A stretch of 46,675 nucleotides of DNA from assembly GCF_016862995.1 (NCBI RefSeq), contig NZ_BOOA01000063.1, forward strand, positions 1 to 46,675. The letters run 5' to 3'. The position numbers were made by a program, and so were the translations under genes. Numbering within the stretch: position 1 is the first letter of the stretch; each line of letters starts with the position of its first letter. Origin of the DNA: Acrocarpospora phusangensis. GTDB lineage: Bacteria > Actinomycetota > Actinomycetes > Streptosporangiales > Streptosporangiaceae. The notes under the pieces were generated by a model. That model had not been told where the DNA came from. It saw only the letters and a list, made by a program, of their open reading frames with translations, and ran no database searches. Shown piece after piece: positions 10,655 to 17,711 of this stretch.

Positions 10655-10911
10655 GGATGCGCCGCGCTCCGCCGTCTGGGCTTCGAGGTCAGTTTCATTC
10701 CGGTCAACCCCGACGCCACCAGCGGGCACGCCCGCGCGGGAGGGCCAAGCCGCCTGACCTCAGACAGGCACAACCTGCGACGCATATCGAACTCAGCCAC
10801 CCCGGTCGACGACCTCACCGGCCGGGGCTACAAGCGGCTGAGGTCTCTAGTTTCGTTACAGTACGTAGGGCAATACCTAACGCACACGTACTGGGCGAGG
10901 ACGAGCACATG
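10655..10911 (+). pseudogene. Possible decayed coding remnant before guaB3
   Basis: In one forward frame this stretch reads as a protein-like segment with no start codon: AALRRLGFEVSFIPVN, then SGHARAGGPSRLTSDRHNL, then RRISNSATPVDDLTGRGY. It stays open until a TGA that overlaps the guaB3 ATG. Base composition drops and stop-rich frames appear towards the guaB3 start. I interpret it tentatively as the 3' remnant of a lost gene of the insert. No family was recognised. It could also be chance open reading in GC-rich DNA. Confidence 0.25.
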
Positions 10912-12024
10912 ACTCAGGTGGAGATCGGCCGGGGTAAGACCGGCCGCCGGGCATACGCGCTGGACGAGATCGGCATCGTGCCGTCCCGGCGGACGCGGGA
11001 TCCCGAGGAGGTTTCGATCTCCTGGCAGATCGACGCCTACCGGTTCGAGTCGCCGGTCGTGGTGAGCCCGATGGACAGCGTCGTGTCGCCGTACACGGCG
11101 ATCGAGATCGGGCGGCTGGGCGGGCTGGCCGTGCTGGACCTGGAAGGGCTCTGGACTCGGTATGAGGACCCGCAGCCTCTGCTGGACGAGGTCGCCACGC
11201 TGAGCGCCGAGGCCGGGACGCGGCGGCTGCAGGAGATCTACACCGCGCCCATCCAGGACGACTTGATCGGGCGCAGGATCACCGAGATCCGCGAGGCGGG
11301 GGTGACCACCGCCGTGCGGCTCTCCCCGCAGCGCACCGTGCAGCATCACAAGGCCGTGATAGACGCGGGTGTCGACATCTTCGTCATCCGGGGCACCACG
11401 GTGTCGGCCGAGCACGTCTCCGGGCGGGCCGAGCCGCTCAACCTCAAGCAGTTCATCTACGAGCTCGACGTTCCGGTGATCGTGGGCGGGTGCGCGACCT
11501 ACACGGCGGCGCTGCACCTGATGCGTACCGGCGCGGCGGGCGTGCTCGTCGGTTTCGGCGGCGGCGCCTCGCACACCACCCGCAACGTGCTCGGCGTGGT
11601 CGTCCCGATGGCCACCGCCATCTCCGACGTCGCCGCGGCGCGCCGCGACTACATGGACGAGTCCGGCGGCCGTTACGTGCACGTCATCGCCGACGGCGGC
11701 ATGGGCGGCTCCGGCGACATCGCCAAGGCCATCGCCTGCGGCGCGGACGCGGTCATGGTCGGCTCCCCGCTGGCCCGCGCCGTCGAGGCCCCCGGCCGCG
11801 GCTTCCACTGGGGCTCCGAGGCCCACCACCCCGACCTGCCCCGCGGCCGCCGCGTCGAGTTCGGCACCATCGGCACCCTCGCCGAGATCCTGCACGGCCC
11901 TTCGTCCGTGGCCGACGGCTCCATGAACCTGATGGGCGCCCTCAAGCGCACCATGGCCACCTCCGGCTACTCCGACATCAAGGAATTCCAGCGCGTCGAA
12001 GTCGTCGTCGCCCCACCGCAGTAA
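10909..12024 (+). CDS. guaB3: GuaB3: IMPDH-family protein without CBS domains or catalytic cysteine
   Basis: The 371-residue protein is the actinobacterial GuaB3 branch of the IMP dehydrogenase / GMP reductase family. It keeps the barrel signatures (RFESPVVVSPMDSVVSP near the N-terminus, [29 protein letters not shown] for phosphate binding) but has no CBS pair. At the active-site loop where GuaB has GSICTTR, it has GASHTTR: the catalytic Cys is replaced by His222. It is therefore unlikely to use the covalent thioimidate mechanism, at least with the residue in that position. To my knowledge the function in actinobacteria is unsettled, although the gene is conserved next to guaB. The ATG at 10909 matches the family length; upstream in-frame codons are probably not translated. 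Confidence 0.9.
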   Translation: MTQVEIGRGKTGRRAYALDEIGIVPSRRTRDPEEVSISWQIDAYRFESPVVVSPMDSVVSPYTAIEIGRLGGLAVLDLEGLWTRYEDPQPLLDEVATLSAEAGTRRLQEIYTAPIQDDLIGRRITEIREAGVTTAVRLSPQRTVQHHKAVIDAGVDIFVIRGTTVSAEHVSGRAEPLNLKQFIYELDVPVIVGGCATYTAALHLMRTGAAGVLVGFGGGASHTTRNVLGVVVPMATAISDVAAARRDYMDESGGRYVHVIADGGMGGSGDIAKAIACGADAVMVGSPLARAVEAPGRGFHWGSEAHHPDLPRGRRVEFGTIGTLAEILHGPSSVADGSMNLMGALKRTMATSGYSDIKEFQRVEVVVAPPQ

Positions 12025-12077
12025 CCACCCTCACCCGGGATAAGAGCGCCAATCTGGACCCAGCGCCAGGTTCTCGT

Positions 12078-12127
12078 CGTTATCCGGCGCCGTTAACGCA
12101 GGTGACGCTTCTCGCCGCGCTGGCGCC
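12078..12127 (+). repeat. Dispersed intergenic repeat, copy A
   Basis: This is a ~50-nt unit beginning CGTTATCCGGCGCCGTTA and ending with a GGCGCC-type box. Near-identical copies lie at 15360-15409, 46373-46422 and 46485-46535, with an inverted copy at 46603-46652. It sits in the convergent space between guaB3 and nagA. A 7-bp inverted repeat (GCGCCAG 12063-12069 with CTGGCGC 12119-12125) encloses most of it, and inside it CGTTA pairs with TAACG. Confidence 0.85.
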
Positions 12128-12170
12128 AAAGATGGCCGTCCATCCTGGTGGTGATTCATGCCACCTGGCT

Positions 12171-12201
12171 GATCAGGGCACTCCTGTGGGGTGCCCTGAT
12201 C
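12171..12201 (+). terminator. Bidirectional terminator between guaB3 and nagA
   Basis: A perfect 11-bp stem pairs GATCAGGGCAC (12171-12181) with GTGCCCTGATC (12191-12201) around a 9-nt loop. It lies in the convergent intergenic region 7 nt from the nagA stop and about 150 nt after guaB3. It can serve both strands. Confidence 0.8.
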
Positions 12202-12207
12202 TGTTGG

Positions 12208-13353
12208 TCAGGGGGTTCCGGGCGGGGGTGTGAGCCAAGTGCCGCGTTTCATGACGGACTGGACGGTGAGGGTGTCGTCGAGGAGGACGAGGTCGGCGTA
12301 TTTGCCGGTGGTGATGGAGCCGATCTCGTCGGCCAGGCCGAGGACGTGGGCGGGGGTGAGGGAGGTCACCCGGGCCGCCTCGGGCAGGGTGAGACCGTTG
12401 GTCTGGACGCCGCGGCGGAAGGCGGCGTCCATGGTAAGGGTGCTGCCGGCGATGGAGCCGCCGCCCGCGAGGCGGGCCACGCCGGAGCGGACCTCGACTT
12501 TCATGGGACCGAGGTCGAAGTCGCCGTCGGGCATGCCGGCGGCGTCCATCGCGTCGGTGATGAATGTCACACGGGTGCCGGGTACGGCGGAGAGCACCAG
12601 ATCGATCACGGACGGGTGCAGGTGCACGTCGTCGTTGACGATCTCCACGGTCACGCGTTCGTCGACCATGGCGGCGGTGATCGGGCCCGGGTCGCGGTGG
12701 TTGAGCGGGCGCATCGCGTTGAACAGGTGGGTGGCCACGGAGGCGCCCAGGTCGATGGCCGCCATGGCCTGCTCGAAGGTGGCGTCCGTGTGGCCGATGG
12801 CGGCGATCACCCCGGAATCGACGCATTCGCGTACGGCGTCCAGAGCGCTGGGGAGTTCGGGGGCCAGGGTGAACATGCGGACGTGCCCGTCGCCGGCCTT
12901 GATGAGTTCGGCGAACTCGGTGACCGAGGGCTCGCGCAGCAGTTCAGGGCGGTGGGCGCCGCAGCGGGCGGCCGAAATGTAGGGGCCCTCGTAGTGGATG
13001 CCGGCCAGCAGTCCCTCCGCGCACAGTCCCGCGAGCATGGCAGCGGCGGCCTTCAGCCGCTCCAGTGGTGCGGTGACCAGGCTGGCCAGAGCGGTCGTGG
13101 TCCCGTGTCGCCGGTGGAAGCCGACGACGCGCCGGGCCTGGTCGGCCGAGCCCGCCGGATACCCCGCGCCGCCACCGCCGTGCACGTGGATGTCGACGAA
13201 TCCCGGGACGATGATCAGCCCTCCGAGCCCGTGCCCGTTCCCGGGCGCCGGACCCTGCCCGACATGGGTGATCCGCCCGTCCTCAATGGTCAGCCATCCG
13301 TGGTGCACGCCGTCGGGCGTCACGATCCGGGCGTCGGAGAGAGTGATGCTCAT
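12208..13353 (-). CDS. nagA: N-acetylglucosamine-6-phosphate deacetylase
   Basis: The enzyme removes the acetyl group from GlcNAc-6-phosphate to give glucosamine-6-phosphate, feeding amino-sugar catabolism and cell-wall recycling. The 381-residue product is an amidohydrolase-fold protein of normal length. Metal and active-site residues are visible: H56 and H58 in DIHVHGG, E122 in HYEGPYIS, H188 in IGHTDA, H209 in THLFNAM and catalytic D267 in FITDAMDAAG. The C-terminal KYADLVLLDDTLTVQSVMKRG closes the small beta-sandwich domain. The gene stands alone, divergent from glpD and convergent with guaB3. I did not see a clear DasR (dre) site in the 241-nt upstream region. Confidence 0.95.
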   Translation of the reverse strand: MSITLSDARIVTPDGVHHGWLTIEDGRITHVGQGPAPGNGHGLGGLIIVPGFVDIHVHGGGGAGYPAGSADQARRVVGFHRRHGTTTALASLVTAPLERLKAAAAMLAGLCAEGLLAGIHYEGPYISAARCGAHRPELLREPSVTEFAELIKAGDGHVRMFTLAPELPSALDAVRECVDSGVIAAIGHTDATFEQAMAAIDLGASVATHLFNAMRPLNHRDPGPITAAMVDERVTVEIVNDDVHLHPSVIDLVLSAVPGTRVTFITDAMDAAGMPDGDFDLGPMKVEVRSGVARLAGGGSIAGSTLTMDAAFRRGVQTNGLTLPEAARVTSLTPAHVLGLADEIGSITTGKYADLVLLDDTLTVQSVMKRGTWLTPPPGTP

Positions 13354-13594
13354 GCGCCCTATCCTCCACGGTCACCGCTCCGGCCGCGACGGCGCGATCA
13401 CCCGCGGGGTAATCGCCGGGTAAGCGTTCCCCCAGCCTGGGGCCGTGATCTGGTCAGGTCGGGACGGAGGATACGGTCGGGAGAGTGCCGTCCGCTGGTG
13501 TCGTGCCGGGAGGCTACTCGTCGGTAGATTTCGGGTAGAACGACAGCAGCAGGTGGCAGCCGGACCGCCGTACCGCCGTACACAAGGGAGACCG

Positions 13595-15337
13595 ATGACT
13601 GCGCGGATGGGGACAGCGAGGCTTGGGCCCGCGGAGCGTCTGATGGCGCTGTCCCAGATGGGATCGCGGGAACTCGACGTGGTCGTGGTCGGTGGGGGCG
13701 TGGTGGGCGCGGGAGTGGCGCTGGACGCCGCCACGCGTGGGCTGTCGGTCGGGCTGGTGGAGGCGCGGGACTTCGCGTCGGGCACCTCGTCCCGGTCCTC
13801 GAAGCTGATCCACGGTGGGTTGCGCTATCTAGAACAGCTCAACTTCGATCTGGTACGGGAGGCGTTGCAGGAGCGGTCGCTGCTGTTGCAGCGGATCGCG
13901 CCGCACCTGGTCAGGCCGGTGCCGTTCCTGTTTCCGCTGACGCATACGGGGTGGGAGCGTCCGTACGTGGGGGCCGGGCTGGTGCTTTACGACAGCCTGG
14001 GGTTCTCGTTCGGGTTCACCCGGGGGGTTCCGGGGCATCGGCATCTGTCCCGGAAGCGGGCGTTGCGGCTGGCGCCCTCGTTGCGGCGGACGGCGTTCAC
14101 GGGGGCGGTGCAGTACTGGGACGCGCAGGTGGATGATGCCCGGTATGTGATGACGCTGCTGAGGACCGCGGCGACGTATGGGGCGCAGGTGGCGTCTCGG
14201 GCGCAGGTGGTGGGGTTCCTTCGGGAGGGGGAGCGGGTCACCGGGGTCCGGGTCTGCGATCTGGAGACCGGTACGGAGCTGGATGTGCGGGCTCGGCAGG
14301 TGGTCAACGCGACCGGGGTCTGGACCGATGACATCCAGGAGTTGGTGGGCGGGCGTGGGCAGATCCACGTCAAGGCGTCCAAGGGGATCCATCTGCTGGT
14401 GCCCCGGGATCGCATCCACTCACTCACCGGTATCATTCTTCGCACCGAAAAATCGGTGCTTTTCGTGATTCCTTGGGGGAGGCACTGGATCATCGGGACG
14501 ACCGATACCGCCTGGACGCTCGACAAGGCGCATCCGGCGGCTTCCCGTACCGACATCGACTATGTTCTCGATCATGTCAATGCGGTGCTTTCTGTGCCGT
14601 TGACCAGGGACGATGTCGAGGGTGTGTACGCAGGGCTGCGTCCGCTGCTGCGGGGGGAGTCCGAGCAGACCTCGCAGCTGTCCCGTGAGCATGTGGTGGC
14701 TCATCCGGTGCCGGGGCTGGTGATGGTGGCCGGAGGGAAGTTCACCACCTATCGGGTGATGGCGGCGGATGCCGTGAACGCGGTCGCGCACGGGCTGGAC
14801 GTGCGGGTTCCGGCGTCCTGTACGGATCGCATCCCGCTCGTCGGCGCGGAGGGGTACCAGGCGCGCTGGAACTCCCGCAACCGCCTGGCCGAGTCTTCTG
14901 GACTGCATGTGGCCCGTATCGAGCATCTGCTCCAGCGGTACGGATCGATGATCGACGAAGTTCTCCTGTTGATCGAGGCCGATCCGAGTCTGGCTCGTCC
15001 GCTGACCGGCGCGGACGACTACCTCCGGGCCGAGATCGTGTACGCGGCCACCCACGAGGGGGCGAGGCACCTCAACGACGTGCTCACTCGGCGTACGCAC
15101 ATCTCCATCGAGACCTTCCACCGGGGGCTCGCCGTCGCCGAGGAGGCCGCCGAGTTGCTGGCCGGGCCGCTCGGGTGGGACGCGGAGCAGGTCAAGCGTG
15201 AGGTGGAGTACTACACCAAGCGGGTCGAGGCCGAGCGGGTCTCCCAGGAGCAGGACACCGACCAGGAGGCCGACGCCATCCAGATGGGCGCCCCCGAGAT
15301 CGTCCCGGTGGCCGTTCCCGAAGGGCGCCCGATTTAG
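13595..15337 (+). CDS. glpD: FAD-dependent glycerol-3-phosphate dehydrogenase
   Basis: The membrane-associated flavoenzyme oxidises glycerol-3-phosphate to dihydroxyacetone phosphate and passes electrons to the respiratory quinone. The 580-residue product has the Rossmann FAD motif VVVGGGVVGAG at about residues 30-40, the family block SSRSSKLIHGGLRYLE, and the IIGTTDT / GLRPLL segments. The C-terminal ~130 residues are the DAO_C cap domain (DDYLRAEIVYAATHEGARHLNDVLTRRTHI). The ATG at 13595 follows AGGGAG by 4 nt. The tail after residue ~550 is low-complexity and acidic. The gene is divergent from nagA; glycerol uptake and kinase genes are not in the window. Confidence 0.96.
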   Translation: MTARMGTARLGPAERLMALSQMGSRELDVVVVGGGVVGAGVALDAATRGLSVGLVEARDFASGTSSRSSKLIHGGLRYLEQLNFDLVREALQERSLLLQRIAPHLVRPVPFLFPLTHTGWERPYVGAGLVLYDSLGFSFGFTRGVPGHRHLSRKRALRLAPSLRRTAFTGAVQYWDAQVDDARYVMTLLRTAATYGAQVASRAQVVGFLREGERVTGVRVCDLETGTELDVRARQVVNATGVWTDDIQELVGGRGQIHVKASKGIHLLVPRDRIHSLTGIILRTEKSVLFVIPWGRHWIIGTTDTAWTLDKAHPAASRTDIDYVLDHVNAVLSVPLTRDDVEGVYAGLRPLLRGESEQTSQLSREHVVAHPVPGLVMVAGGKFTTYRVMAADAVNAVAHGLDVRVPASCTDRIPLVGAEGYQARWNSRNRLAESSGLHVARIEHLLQRYGSMIDEVLLLIEADPSLARPLTGADDYLRAEIVYAATHEGARHLNDVLTRRTHISIETFHRGLAVAEEAAELLAGPLGWDAEQVKREVEYYTKRVEAERVSQEQDTDQEADAIQMGAPEIVPVAVPEGRPI

Positions 15338-15359
15338 AGCTCTGCTGCCGGGTTCGCGC

Positions 15360-15409
15360 CGTTATCCGGCGCCGTTAGCGCAGGTGATGCTTCTCGCCGC
15401 ACCGGCGCC
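15360..15409 (+). repeat. Dispersed intergenic repeat, copy B
   Basis: This copy differs from copy A at only a few positions and again lies between convergent genes, 23 nt after the glpD stop. Its terminal GGCGCC (15404-15409) forms the base of the terminator stem at 15404-15435, so repeat and terminator are fused here. Confidence 0.85.
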
Positions 15410-15435
15410 CACTCCCCTCCGTTGGAGTGGGCGCC
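15404..15435 (+). terminator. Bidirectional terminator between glpD and the beta-propeller lipoprotein gene
   Basis: A perfect 12-bp stem pairs GGCGCCCACTCC (15404-15415) with GGAGTGGGCGCC (15424-15435) around an 8-nt loop. It lies 67 nt after glpD and 8 nt from the stop of the convergent gene. There is no U-tract, as is common in actinobacteria. Confidence 0.85.
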
Positions 15436-15442
15436 TGGATTC

Positions 15443-17668
15443 CTAGGTGAAAGGGAGCCAGGTTTGGTCGGTGAGGGTGGTGGAGTCGCTGACTTTGAGG
15501 CCCAGGTCGGAGATCGTCCAGATGGTGTTGCCGATGATGAGGCAGCGGCGGATGCCGGGGTTGGCGGGGGCGAATTCGGCCTGCTGGGCGATCTTGGGGT
15601 GGGTGATCATGCCGAGTTTGGTGATGTCGGAGTCGGTGACGCGGAGGACCAGGGCGGAGCTGCCCTCGGCCCAGTTGGAGCCCCAGCTCATCAGCGGCAT
15701 CATGGCCAGGTTGTCCTCGGGCCAGTAGAGGAAGGCGTGGGGGTCCCATTCGGCCTCGGAGCCGCCCTTTTCCTGGAAGAAGCGCGACAGGGACTTCGGC
15801 GCCGCCGGGTCGGCCACGTCGAAGAGGGAGACCTGGGTGCCGGTCTGGCGGCCTTCCGTGGTGGCTTCCTGGCCGACGCCGATCAGGCGGCCGGGGCCTG
15901 CCGGGTGCAGGTAGGCGGAGTAGCCGGTGATCTTCAGTTCGCCGGTGACCTTGGGGGCCGCCGGGTTCCGCAGGTCGAGTGCGTACAGGGGGTCGATCTG
16001 GCGGAAGGTCACCACGTAGCCGAGGTCGCCGATGAAGCGGACCGAGTAGATCTGCTCGTCCTTGCCGAGGCCGGTGATGGAGCCGACCTGGGCGAGGGTG
16101 TCGGATTTAAGGACGTAGACGGCGCTTTCGCTCTTGGCGTTGGCGGTCTGCGGGTCGAGTGTGGTCGCTATCCGCAGATGTCCGGCGTGCTCGGACAGGG
16201 AGTACTGGTTGAGCAGCCGACCGGGGACCGAGCCTGAGCTGACATAGCGGGGCGCGGTGGGAGCGGTGATGTCGAACCGGTGCACTTCCGTCCGCTGCGG
16301 GGGAGGAGTGGGGGCCGGCTCGATGGTCTCGATCGGCGTCAGCCCAGCGGACGGCATCGGGGTCGGCGCGATGGTCTCAACCGGCGTCGATCCAGCGGAC
16401 GGCTGCGGGCTCGGATCCACAGGCGGAACCGGGGTCGGCGCAGCGGACGGCACCGCGGACGGTGCGGACTTGGGTTCGACCGTGCCGGACGACGGAGGCG
16501 CGATCTTCTCCGCGTCCGGGTGGCTCGGCTGGACCTCGGGAGCCACGGGACCGCCCGATCCGCCCGGCTCGACCGGATCCGGGATCAGGGTCGGCATCTC
16601 CGGGTCCTGCCGGGGCGTGACCGCCACGTCCGGGAGCGGTTCCGGGGCCGGCATCATCGGCATGAACCAGAAGGTCGGATTGCTGGTGACGTAGAGGCTG
16701 TCCTTCGTCCCGTACACGGTGTCGCCGTCGGCGGCCACGCTGATCGGCTCGACCGCGCCGAAGGTGCCGTTCAGATCGACGGTGTGCACGCTCAGCATCG
16801 ACGTGCCCGAGAACTCGGCGGGATGGCTGACGTTCTCGCACTTCACGGTGCCCGGCGTCTTGGCGTCCCCGGTCTGGATCTCGAACTTCGGCAGCCACGC
16901 CTGGATCGGCGCGCTCGCGATGGCCTCCCTGCTGATCGCCAGCCGCTCGGCGTCCGTCTGGTTGGGCTTCGGCTCGGGGAAGGGGATGTCCGGCGAGGAC
17001 CGGACCACGAGGCGGACCGTGGAGCCCACCATGCGGGCGTCCACATGGCTGCCCGTCATCCGCATCGAGGCGACCTCGGTCGGCTGCCCGCTCAGGTCCA
17101 CGAGCACGTATTTCGGTCCCGACATGGGCCGCATCCGAGCGACCGTGTCCATGCCGAGCGTCTCGCCGCCCTGGGTCATCAGCACCAGCGCCCGGTCACC
17201 GGACAGCAGCAGGTCGGCGGGGATCCAGCTCTGCTCCTTGGGCACCAGCCGCAGTTCGCCGGTGACCTTCCGGGTGGCCGTGTCGACCACTCGCAGCACC
17301 CCCTGGGTGACCACGATCACCCGTTCGCCGTCGGTTTTCACCAGATCGGGCTCGTCCACCCCGGCTTCGTGCACGTTGGTGGTCGAGTACGTGCTGACGG
17401 CGCCCGTGCCAGTGGCGCCGACGGCGCTCCGCGCGGTGTCCGCGGCCTCCAGCGAGACCATCGGCATGCCGAAGCCCCACGCGTTCGCGTTCCGCGCGGT
17501 CGCCGTGCGCAGGCTGGTGAGCATCTCGGCGCAGTCGTCGTACGAGACCAGCTTGATCTTGCCGGTCAGATTGATCGCGGGCGGGGCGGATCGGCCCCCG
17601 CCGGACGTGCACGCGGCGGCCAGCAGTGCGACGGCCACCGCCCCGGCTGCCCGAATCGAAATCCTCAT
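15443..17668 (-). CDS. Secreted beta-propeller lipoprotein (Beta_propel family)
   Basis: The 741-residue protein begins with a lipoprotein signal peptide: MRISIRAAGAVAVALLAAAC, with Cys20 as the likely lipidation site. It is therefore predicted to be anchored outside the membrane. The body matches the C-terminal beta-propeller family: repeated blades such as DLVKTDGERVIVVTQGVLRVVDTATRKVTGELRL, DGDTVYGTKDSLYVTSNP and YSVRFIGDLGYVVTFRQIDPLYALDLRNPAAPKV. A Pro/Ser/Ala-rich insert between about residues 390 and 470 carries two copies of a 16-residue repeat encoded at 16321-16416. The gene lies 43 nt after the Ser/Thr kinase gene on the same strand, so the two probably form an operon. Ligand and function are unknown; family assignment is good. 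Confidence 0.85.
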   Translation of the reverse strand: MRISIRAAGAVAVALLAAACTSGGGRSAPPAINLTGKIKLVSYDDCAEMLTSLRTATARNANAWGFGMPMVSLEAADTARSAVGATGTGAVSTYSTTNVHEAGVDEPDLVKTDGERVIVVTQGVLRVVDTATRKVTGELRLVPKEQSWIPADLLLSGDRALVLMTQGGETLGMDTVARMRPMSGPKYVLVDLSGQPTEVASMRMTGSHVDARMVGSTVRLVVRSSPDIPFPEPKPNQTDAERLAISREAIASAPIQAWLPKFEIQTGDAKTPGTVKCENVSHPAEFSGTSMLSVHTVDLNGTFGAVEPISVAADGDTVYGTKDSLYVTSNPTFWFMPMMPAPEPLPDVAVTPRQDPEMPTLIPDPVEPGGSGGPVAPEVQPSHPDAEKIAPPSSGTVEPKSAPSAVPSAAPTPVPPVDPSPQPSAGSTPVETIAPTPMPSAGLTPIETIEPAPTPPPQRTEVHRFDITAPTAPRYVSSGSVPGRLLNQYSLSEHAGHLRIATTLDPQTANAKSESAVYVLKSDTLAQVGSITGLGKDEQIYSVRFIGDLGYVVTFRQIDPLYALDLRNPAAPKVTGELKITGYSAYLHPAGPGRLIGVGQEATTEGRQTGTQVSLFDVADPAAPKSLSRFFQEKGGSEAEWDPHAFLYWPEDNLAMMPLMSWGSNWAEGSSALVLRVTDSDITKLGMITHPKIAQQAEFAPANPGIRRCLIIGNTIWTISDLGLKVSDSTTLTDQTWLPFT
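16321..16416 (-). repeat. Tandem 48-bp coding repeat in the lipoprotein gene
   Basis: Two adjacent 48-bp units (16321-16368 and 16369-16416) encode the 16-residue motif PSAG-x-TP-x-ETI-x-P-x-P. The period is a multiple of three, so copy number can change without a frameshift. The repeat lies in the Pro-rich insert between propeller blades. Confidence 0.7.
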
Positions 17669-17711
17669 GCCCCTGACACGGATGCCGTTCTGGCCCGGTT
17701 CAGGGCGACTT

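Noticed and set aside
10640-10662. tRNA T-arm-like string (reverse complement contains GGGTTCGATTC)
   Set aside because: The T-stem does not pair properly and no acceptor, anticodon or D arm is found in the surrounding 100 nt.
13354-13594. Possible DasR or glycerol-regulator site between nagA and glpD
   Set aside because: No 16-bp dre-like palindrome or other convincing inverted repeat was found, so no operator is claimed.
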